DNA of 64,000 bases. Origin: Pseudomonas beijingensis. GTDB taxonomy: Bacteria; Pseudomonadota; Gammaproteobacteria; Pseudomonadales; Pseudomonadaceae. Shown one piece after another: positions 58,098-64,000 of this stretch. How positions within the stretch are numbered: the first letter of the stretch is position 1; every line of letters begins with the position of its first letter. Under the pieces are notes generated by a model. That model worked only from the letters and a program-made list of their open reading frames with translations, ran no database searches and was not told the DNA's origin. Made by a program: the position numbers and the translations under genes. The stretch lies in assembly GCF_030687295.1 (NCBI RefSeq), contig NZ_CP117425.1:4158001-4222000 (forward strand), in the 5' to 3' direction.

Positions 58098-59372
58098 TCA
58101 GTGCAAATAGTCTTGAAGGCGGTAATACGCACCCACCAGAGGCAGGAACCAGGGCTTGCCAAAATGTCCGGGGATGGCTGGCCAATCGAGTTCGCGCCAA
58201 GGGTTGGCCTCGACCTTGCCGGCCATGACGTCGGCCATGACTTGCCCCATGTGCACCGACATCTGCACGCCGTGGCCGCTGTAGCCCATGGAGTGATAAA
58301 CCCCTCCGTGCTGGCCGGCCCGGGGCAACCGGTCGGAGGTCATGTCCACCAATCCACCCCAGCAATAATCGACCTTCACCTGGGCCAGTTGCGGGAACAT
58401 CCGCACCATCGCCGCGTGCAAGACTTTGCCGCTCTTGGCGTCGGACACGCTGTCAGACATGGCAAACCGCGCACGCCCGCCAAACAGCAGGCGGTTGTCC
58501 GGGGTCAGGCGGAAATAGTTACCGATCATGCGGCTGGTGACATAGGAGCGGTGTGCCGGCAGCAGACTGTCGATCAGCGCCTGCGGCAACACCTCGGTGG
58601 CGATCACAAAACTGCCCACCGGCACGATCCGCCGCCGATACCAGCCCAAGCCACCCTGCTGAGAGGTGCCGGTGGCCAGCAGGATCTGCGTGGCCTGTAG
58701 CGAACCCTTGGTGGTATTGACCCGATAGCCGTCGGCACTGGCTTTCCAGTCCGTTACGGACACACCCTGGAAAATCAGCGCGCCGTGACGGGCGGCGGCC
58801 TCGGCCAACCCGACCCCGAAGCGCCCGACGTGCATCTGCACGCCGTTGCGTTGCAACAAGCCACCGTGGAATTGGTCCGAGTTGACTTCAGCGCGGGTCT
58901 CCTGGGCAGACAGCAACTCGACCTCGGCATCGACCTCCCGCCGAATCAATTCGCAGGTGCGCGCCAAGCCTTCGTAATGCATGGGCTTGGCCGCCAGCTT
59001 GAGCTTGCCGTTGCGCGTGAAGTTGCAGGCGATCTGCTCTTGCTCCACCAGCGAGACGACGCTCTGCACAGCGCTTTCATAGGCCTGGTAATAGGCGCGC
59101 GCTTTATCGGCGCCGAGGCTGGCACTCAGTGCCGCGTAGTCCTGGGCGACGCCGGTATTGCACTGGCCGCCATTGCGTCCTGACGCCTCGCCAATGACCC
59201 GCCCGCCTTCCAGCACCGCCACACTGGCCCCCTTCAAGGCCAGGGCCCGGGCCGCAGCCAGGCCAGTGAAACCACCACCGACGATGGCCACATCGACCTG
59301 CCCGGGCAACGCACCGAGCTGGGCACCGGCAAATGCCGGTGCGGTATCGAGCCAATAAGACTCACTGCCCAT
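58098..59372 (-). CDS. FAD-dependent amine/amino acid oxidase (DAO family)
   Basis: A 424-residue DAO-type flavoprotein: VDVAIVGGGFTGLAAARALA, then VIGEASGRNGGQCNTGVAQD, and a C-terminal FAD site in HSMGYSGHGVQMSVHMGQV. Pattern is closest to gamma-glutamylputrescine oxidases and related enzymes that turn amines to aldehydes with release of ammonia and peroxide. In this cluster it probably acts on the imported compound (inference). 36 bases after the dehalogenase gene. Confidence 0.88.
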   Translation of the reverse strand: MGSESYWLDTAPAFAGAQLGALPGQVDVAIVGGGFTGLAAARALALKGASVAVLEGGRVIGEASGRNGGQCNTGVAQDYAALSASLGADKARAYYQAYESAVQSVVSLVEQEQIACNFTRNGKLKLAAKPMHYEGLARTCELIRREVDAEVELLSAQETRAEVNSDQFHGGLLQRNGVQMHVGRFGVGLAEAAARHGALIFQGVSVTDWKASADGYRVNTTKGSLQATQILLATGTSQQGGLGWYRRRIVPVGSFVIATEVLPQALIDSLLPAHRSYVTSRMIGNYFRLTPDNRLLFGGRARFAMSDSVSDAKSGKVLHAAMVRMFPQLAQVKVDYCWGGLVDMTSDRLPRAGQHGGVYHSMGYSGHGVQMSVHMGQVMADVMAGKVEANPWRELDWPAIPGHFGKPWFLPLVGAYYRLQDYLH

Positions 59373-59408
59373 GTCTAACCCCTTATGCCTTGAAGAGTGC
59401 CCAGAGAC

Positions 59409-60077
59409 TCAGAGACCAACCAAACCGGCCAATCCGCCGATGTCCGGGATCTGGTGGTAGCTGTAACCAACGTTTCCAGGCAGCTCATGACCACGGGCCA
59501 CGAACGCTTTGTGCTTGATCTTCATGTCGTGGGCAGACATCAGGTCATAGCGGAAGCTCGAGGACACGTGCAGGACATCCTCCGGCCCGCAGCCGAGGTT
59601 ATCGAGCATGAACTCGAAGGCAGCCAGGCGCGGCTTGTAGGCTTGGGCTTGTTGGGCCGTGAAGACTTTATGGAAAGGTGCGCCGAGCTTGTCGACGTTG
59701 GACATGATCTGCTCGTCCATCGCGTTGGAGAAAATCACCAGGGGAATCTTGTCGGCAATTTTCGACAAGCCGGCCGGTACGTCGGCATGCGGGCCCCAGG
59801 TCGGTACGGCATCGTAGTAGAGCTGGCCTTCGCCTTTGTACTCGACACCCCAACGCTTGCAGACCCGGGCCAGGGCGGTCTTGAGAATTTCATCATAGGG
59901 CCGCCAGTCACCCATCACCTGGTCCAGGCGATAGGCCGAGAAATCCTTGACGAACTGGTCCATTTGCTCGGCTGGAACCCGATCGGCGAACAGTTCGCGC
60001 GTCATGGTCCCCATCTGAAAGTTGGTCAATGTGCCGTAGCAGTCAAAGGTAATGAACTTGGGGCGAAGGAAGCTCAT
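59409..60077 (-). CDS. Haloacid dehalogenase, type II
   Basis: A 222-residue HAD protein of the L-2-haloacid dehalogenase group: motif I FITFDCYGTLTNF with the nucleophile Asp, LVIFSNAMDEQIM (motif II Ser), Lys in AYKPRLAAFEFML, and VLHVSSSFRYDLMSA near the acidic site. Such proteins remove halide or phosphate; in amine clusters they may have another role. It leads the likely operon with the oxidase, transporter and deacylase. Preceded by a leader homologous to that of the second FAD oxidase. Confidence 0.88.
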   Translation of the reverse strand: MSFLRPKFITFDCYGTLTNFQMGTMTRELFADRVPAEQMDQFVKDFSAYRLDQVMGDWRPYDEILKTALARVCKRWGVEYKGEGQLYYDAVPTWGPHADVPAGLSKIADKIPLVIFSNAMDEQIMSNVDKLGAPFHKVFTAQQAQAYKPRLAAFEFMLDNLGCGPEDVLHVSSSFRYDLMSAHDMKIKHKAFVARGHELPGNVGYSYHQIPDIGGLAGLVGL

Positions 60078-60110
60078 GAGTGCAGTCCTGAATGATGGTT
60101 GAGGTCATGA

Positions 60111-60263
60111 GGGGCAAGCGGTTGCGCCGTTCTGGAAGGTTGGGGGCAACGCTGCATCACGGTTTTATTACAGCATCATGAGACCGTGCATAAACTGTTA
60201 AAAGTATAGGCCGCTTGGCACAAACCACCGTTTTTCGGGGCCTGCTCAGCAGACTGTGCGGGA
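60111..60263 (-). promoter_or_regulatory. Promoter-leader segment, copy A
   Basis: About 153 bases upstream of the dehalogenase gene aligns without gaps to 61877-62029 at about 80% identity by eye. It holds ACCGT-GCATAA-ACTGT, a near inverted repeat, next to the shared TTAAAAGTATAGG (minus strand CCTATACTTTTAA, with TATACT as a possible -10). Confidence 0.6.
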
Positions 60264-60389
60264 TGCGCCAAGCATGGGCATTTGCGCCGTTTTCAAGGCA
60301 TTTACGGACGCTTATGGTGCGCAAAAAACCACTGGAGACCTCGCGTGCGGCAGAATCTACGCCTGCGTTATACCGGCAGTACGGGCCTG

Positions 60390-60427
60390 CAAAACGAAAA
60401 CGGGCGCATCCCTGAGGATGCGCCCGT
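60390..60427 (-). terminator. Intrinsic terminator of the second FAD oxidase
   Basis: CGGGCGCATCC-CTGA-GGATGCGCCCG at 60401-60426 is a perfect 11-base-pair stem. On the minus strand TTTTCGTTTT follows directly, 33 bases after the FAD oxidase stop at 60460. Confidence 0.9.
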
Positions 60428-60459
60428 TTATTGTTTGGCGGGTGAGTTCCCCCCTGCCC

Positions 60460-61800
60460 TCAAAACTCCGCGACCTTGCCCCAGGCCGAAGATTGGAAAC
60501 GGTCCGGGTGATAGGGACGCGGATCAACCAGCGGGGTCATGTCACAGACAATATCGGCAATCAAATGGCCCGCACCCGGGCCAATGCCGAAGCCATGCCC
60601 ACTGAACCCCGCCGCCAGCACCAGGCCCGGCAGGCTCGCCATCTCGCCGATGCCCGGGACGCCGTCAGGCGTACTGTCCACATAACCTGCCCAGGCGGCG
60701 GTGACCGACGACGTCTTCAGCATCGGGATCAGGTCTACCGCGCGCTTGTACGTCAACTCAACCGTCGAGGCGTCGGCCTTCGGATCCAGAATTCGCATGC
60801 GCTCCATCGGCGTTGGCTGGTCCAACCGCCAGCGACCCAAGCCCTCGTGGCCCGACTGGAACCCTTCCAGGCCGCCGGGGGCCAGCTTGCGCCACCGGCG
60901 CTGGAACATCGGCAGGAACTGCGGGGCGAAACGCAGCAGTTGCAAGGTCGGGTCAACACGTCCTCTACCACTGATAGCTACCGTGATCCCACCATCGGAA
61001 CGACGGGTCATGGAGACTTCATCCGTGTGGAGCGCGTCCGGTATCTCTTGGGCGTTCTTGGAAACCGACAGTATCGTTTGACGAATGGATGCCTGGGGAA
61101 ACCGGATGCCGTACTGACGGCAGAAAGAGGACGCCCAGGCGCCACCGGCGAGCACCGCGAGCTTGGTGCGAATGGTGCCCTTCTCGGTGACGACGGCAGA
61201 CAACCGGCCGCCCTCGGTCTCGAGGCCACGTGCGGCGCAGCCCTGGTGCACCGTGCCCCCCAGCTTGATGATGGCCCGTGCAACCGCCGGGGCAGCACGG
61301 GATGGGTCTGCGGTACCGTCGGTAGGTGAAAAGACCCCGCCTTTCCACGACTTGCCGGTCACCCGGCCATGTTCGGCGGCCTGTTCCGCCGTCAGCATGT
61401 GGGTTTTCACATTGACGGTACGGGCAAACTCCCCCCATTTTGCCCAACTGGCCAGTTCTTTCTCGTTGTTGCTCAGATAGAGCAAGCCACACCTTCTGAA
61501 CCCTGTGTCCTCACCGGTCTCTGCCGCAAACTGCTCCCACAGATCCAGGCTCTTGGTCGACAGCGGCAGCTCGCGAGCGTCTCGATTCTGCTGACGGCAC
61601 CAGCCCCAGTTTCGACTCGATTGCTCTGCACCCACGCGGCCCTTTTCCACCAGCGCGACCTTCATGCCGCGCTTGGCCAGGTAATAGGCCGTGAAGGTTC
61701 CGATAATGCCGCCGCCGATCACGACAATGTCAGCGTGAGTCGGAAGTTCAGAATTCGTCTCTACGGAAATTAACGGTGCTGGCATTTTAGGGATGTCCAT
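60460..61800 (-). CDS. FAD-dependent oxidoreductase (DAO family)
   Basis: A DAO-type flavoprotein, 446 residues from the ATG at 61800: ADIVVIGGGIIGTFTAYYLA, then VEKGRVGAEQSSRNWGWCRQ and the C-terminal LVLAAGFSGHGFGIGPGAGH. It would oxidise an amino acid or amine. The frame is open to 61989, but that part is homologous to the non-coding leader of the dehalogenase gene, so a downstream start is more likely; 61851 and 61785 are alternatives and none has a strong ribosome site. It has its own terminator at 60390. Confidence 0.82.
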   Translation of the reverse strand: MDIPKMPAPLISVETNSELPTHADIVVIGGGIIGTFTAYYLAKRGMKVALVEKGRVGAEQSSRNWGWCRQQNRDARELPLSTKSLDLWEQFAAETGEDTGFRRCGLLYLSNNEKELASWAKWGEFARTVNVKTHMLTAEQAAEHGRVTGKSWKGGVFSPTDGTADPSRAAPAVARAIIKLGGTVHQGCAARGLETEGGRLSAVVTEKGTIRTKLAVLAGGAWASSFCRQYGIRFPQASIRQTILSVSKNAQEIPDALHTDEVSMTRRSDGGITVAISGRGRVDPTLQLLRFAPQFLPMFQRRWRKLAPGGLEGFQSGHEGLGRWRLDQPTPMERMRILDPKADASTVELTYKRAVDLIPMLKTSSVTAAWAGYVDSTPDGVPGIGEMASLPGLVLAAGFSGHGFGIGPGAGHLIADIVCDMTPLVDPRPYHPDRFQSSAWGKVAEF

Positions 61801-61876
61801 GAAGGCCGGGGGATTTGAAGGTACGTCTTCTTCAGGTGGTCGCGGGTGCATTGGCCATGCACTGAGGGTTGCGACC

Positions 61877-62029
61877 TGGGCAAGCCGCTGCTTCGTTCTG
61901 GAAGCTTTGGTGCCACGCTGAATCATGGGGTTATTACAACACCATGAAACCGTGCATAAACGGTTAAAAGTATAGGTTGGCTGGTACAAAGCACCGTTTT
62001 GCGGGATGTGTTCAGCAGACTTTGCGGGA
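61877..62029 (-). promoter_or_regulatory. Promoter-leader segment, copy B
   Basis: Gap-free match to 60111-60263. It contains the perfect inverted repeat AACCGT-GCATAA-ACGGTT at about 61947-61964, where copy A has one arm changed, and the same TATACT-like element on the minus strand. It lies upstream of the second FAD oxidase. Confidence 0.6.
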
Positions 62030-62063
62030 GGGTTCGGTATTTGTTCTGTGAGATGTAGTTTTG

Positions 62064-62837
62064 GGTGTATATCCGTTGCTGCGGTAACGGCTGCTGGCGG
62101 TTCCGCCCTTACGGCGGGTCACTTTTGGAAGAGCGCCAAAAGTAACCAAAAACGCTTTGCCGGTATGACTCACCCACATGGCCCAGCGCGGCTATCCCGG
62201 CATACATGCCGGGATGCCCACTGCGCAATGCCTGCGTTCGGCCAGCGTGGTTTAACGGGGCGTCCAGATCAAGATCAAGAGCCAAAGCAAGATCAAGAGC
62301 AGGACGCAGGCCGGCATCTAGGTGGCTGAACCACCGCTATCGCGAGCAAGCTCGCTCCCACAGTGGGCCTGTGGTGAACACAAGACTTATGAACACCCAA
62401 GATCCCCTGTGGGAGCGAGCTTGCTCGCGATGAGGCCGGCACATCCAACATCACCGCAAACTGACCCACCGCCATCGCGAGCAAGCTCGCTCCCACACTC
62501 ATCCCACAGGAGAAACGCGGTCTCACCCAGAACCAGGTCGGCTATCAGGCCGCCTCGCGGTGGACGTTGATCTCGGGCGCCCCGTTAACCACGCTGGCTG
62601 AACGAAGGTGTTGCGCAGTGGGCAACCCGGCATGGATGCCGGGTTAGCCGCGCTGGGCCATGGATGGCCCTTCGCGGCGGCCCACGGAGCAATGCCTTCG
62701 TTCAGGCATGCCGAGCCTAGGCGAGGCACCGAGTGGTGGGGCAAAAGCGTTTTGGTTACTTTTGCGCTCTTCAAAAGTGACCCGCTGTAAGAGCGGAACC
62801 ATAAGCCGCCGTTACCTAAATAACGGATATACACACC
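62064..62837. repeat. Near-palindromic composite repeat, copy 2
   Basis: Same design as 47896-48610: it begins GTGTATATCCGTTGCTGCGG and ends AACGGATATACACACC, with the arms CGGGTCACTTTT...AAAAGTAACC and their reverse complements. The core holds REP units at about 62339-62362, 62409-62432 and 62474-62497. It fills the gap between the second FAD oxidase and the LysR gene; no gene is supported inside. Confidence 0.85.
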
Positions 62838-62849
62838 AAAATCTGCCAA

Positions 62850-63734
62850 TCATGCTTTCAACGCCTCCTCCAGAAACACCACCAAAGCCTGCACCCGCGG
62901 GCTACGCAGTTTTCGTGAAGGCACCACCAGGCTGATCGGCGCACTGTCGAATTGCCAATCCGCCAACACCCGAACCAAACGCCTGTCGGCAATGGCGTCA
63001 CTGACATCCCATTGCGAACGCAACACCAGCCCCAGGCCTTGCTCCGCCCAGCGTCGGGCCACGCTGCCATCGTTGCTCAGCATCGCGGGCTCGATGCGCA
63101 AGGTTTTACGCCCCTGCCCCTTACGCAGATGCCACAGCGTGACATCTTCATCATTTTCACGAATGCAAATGCAGCGGTGCTCGGCGAGTTGCTCGGGCGA
63201 GGACGGCGTGCCGTGCTGCTCCAGATAGGCAGGGCTTGCGCATAACCATCGGTCATTTGACGTAAGGAGTCTGGCCACCCACAGGCTGTCATTGAGGTGA
63301 CCAATATGAATCACCGCATCGCTGTCATGGCGATCAGGCCAAGGCGTTTCGCGCAAATCCAAGTGCAGGCATAGCTGAGGGTGCAACCTGGCGAACCGCG
63401 CCAGCAGCGGTGCAACGCGTTGGCGTCCATAGCCGAACGGCGCCGCCAACCTGAGCGTGCCGACCAGTTGCTCGTCTTGTTGCTTGAAGGACTCCGGGAG
63501 CGCCTCCAACTGCTCCAGCAAACGCGCGCTTTCCCGGGAAAAGCGCTCGCCATCGGCGGTAAGACTCAGGCGCCGGGCATCGCGATTGGCCAATGTCAGG
63601 CCGAGCAGCGTCTCCAGCTTGCGCAGACGCATGGACAGCGCAGGAGGTGAGACATTCAGGATTCTGGCGGCAGCGCTCAACGACTCGGCACGCGCCAGCG
63701 TCACGGCCAGACGCAGGTCTTCGATGGATATCAT
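62850..63734 (-). CDS. LysR-family regulator
   Basis: A 294-residue LysR regulator. HTH: MISIEDLRLAVTLARAESLS ... NVSPPALSMRLRKLETLLGL, then a ligand domain (GTLRLAAPFGYGRQRVAPLL). It is divergent from the D-threonine aldolase/racemase-type gene, with 96 bases between, and probably regulates it; the effector would be a D-amino acid or related compound (inference). Confidence 0.92.
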   Translation of the reverse strand: MISIEDLRLAVTLARAESLSAAARILNVSPPALSMRLRKLETLLGLTLANRDARRLSLTADGERFSRESARLLEQLEALPESFKQQDEQLVGTLRLAAPFGYGRQRVAPLLARFARLHPQLCLHLDLRETPWPDRHDSDAVIHIGHLNDSLWVARLLTSNDRWLCASPAYLEQHGTPSSPEQLAEHRCICIRENDEDVTLWHLRKGQGRKTLRIEPAMLSNDGSVARRWAEQGLGLVLRSQWDVSDAIADRRLVRVLADWQFDSAPISLVVPSRKLRSPRVQALVVFLEEALKA

Positions 63735-63830
63735 TCAATTGTACTTAATGATTGATGACATCTAATTGAACCACAGCTTCACGAACGTTTTGTAGAGTGC
63801 TCCCTGTACCCAGCCATTCGAGCCCCCCTC

Positions 63831-64000
63831 ATGTCCGCCTCTCTTGCCACCCTCGATACCCCCGCCGCGATCGTCGATGTGCCGCGCATGCAGCACAATA
63901 TCCAGCGCATGCAACAACGCATGGATGCCTTGGGTGTGCGTTTGCGCCCGCATATCAAAACCAGCAAATGCCTGCCCGTGATCAGGGCGCAGCTCACCGC
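63831..64000 (+). CDS. D-threonine aldolase / DSD1-type alanine racemase, 3' end outside window
   Basis: The first 56 codons of a fold-type III PLP enzyme: LDTPAAIVDVPRMQHNIQRM followed by LGVRLRPHIKTSKC, in which the Lys after RPHI is the usual PLP-binding residue. D-threonine aldolases and D-serine dehydratase-like enzymes share this start, and the end beyond the window is needed to tell them apart. Divergent from the LysR gene. Confidence 0.8.
   Translation, partial: MSASLATLDTPAAIVDVPRMQHNIQRMQQRMDALGVRLRPHIKTSKCLPVIRAQLT

Noticed and set aside
60156..62020. RpoN (-24/-12) promoters before the FAD oxidase and dehalogenase genes
   Set aside because: TGGCAC/TGGTAC occurs on the plus strand, but no GC element at the right distance follows and the orientation is opposite to the genes.

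Overview
The window reads as chromosome of a Pseudomonas of the fluorescens group. This is inferred from the GC-rich, Pseudomonas-style coding sequence, the many short palindromic REP units (GTGGGAGCGAGCTTGCTCGC and variants), OprD-type porin and VanA/VanB-type gene pairs, ANR- and Pho-type promoter motifs, and many LysR/TetR/LuxR regulators beside catabolic genes. No rRNA, tRNA, CRISPR array or complete insertion sequence was seen.

Layout. (1) 1-6107: branched-chain acyl-CoA degradation, in two convergent groups separated by REP units. (2) 6242-8505: an HPP membrane protein and UDP-glucose dehydrogenase. (3) 8603-13627: two closely related LysR regulators, one with a one-base frameshift, around a small NTF2-like protein, a DUF1445 hydro-lyase and an OprD porin. 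(4) 13822-24013: mixed metabolic genes, including two divergent TetR modules with visible operators, an internally deleted P-loop ATPase remnant, a MarR regulator, an FAD oxidoreductase and a TerC-CBS membrane protein. (5) 24342-27656: amino acid/ethanolamine-type permease, SDR and LuxR regulator. (6) 27860-32089: a very large membrane patatin phospholipase whose catalytic Ser and Asp lie about 665 residues apart, carrying a frameshift, followed by a convergent Mrr-type nuclease with a CoiA-like zinc N-terminus. (7) 32573-35906: LuxR regulator divergent from a VanB-like reductase and Rieske oxygenase, with two matching 20-bp inverted repeats 240 bp apart between them. (8) 36124-41360: HAD protein, a Fic-like protein lacking its catalytic His, and the pstSCAB phosphate transporter. 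(9) 41673-47874: universal stress protein behind an ANR box, Lrp, HAD, GABA-type aminotransferase, GhrA, a GNAT protein and a bicupin. (10) 48641-61800: ten minus-strand genes for import and oxidation of an amine- or amino-acid-like compound (Opp/Dpp-type ABC transporter, two DAO-type FAD oxidases, haloacid dehalogenase, ArgE-like deacylase, succinate-semialdehyde-type dehydrogenase, tartrate/malate-type dehydrogenase). Two copies of a roughly 0.7-0.8 kb near-palindromic repeat bracket this block. (11) 62850-64000: LysR regulator divergent from the start of a D-threonine aldolase/alanine racemase-type gene.

The most unusual items are the split-domain membrane patatin next to the Mrr-like nuclease, the degenerate Fic protein coupled to a HAD protein beside pst, the repeat-bracketed catabolic block with two homologous 153-bp promoter-leader segments, and the LuxR/Rieske module with paired operators. 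No system can be declared new from sequence alone.
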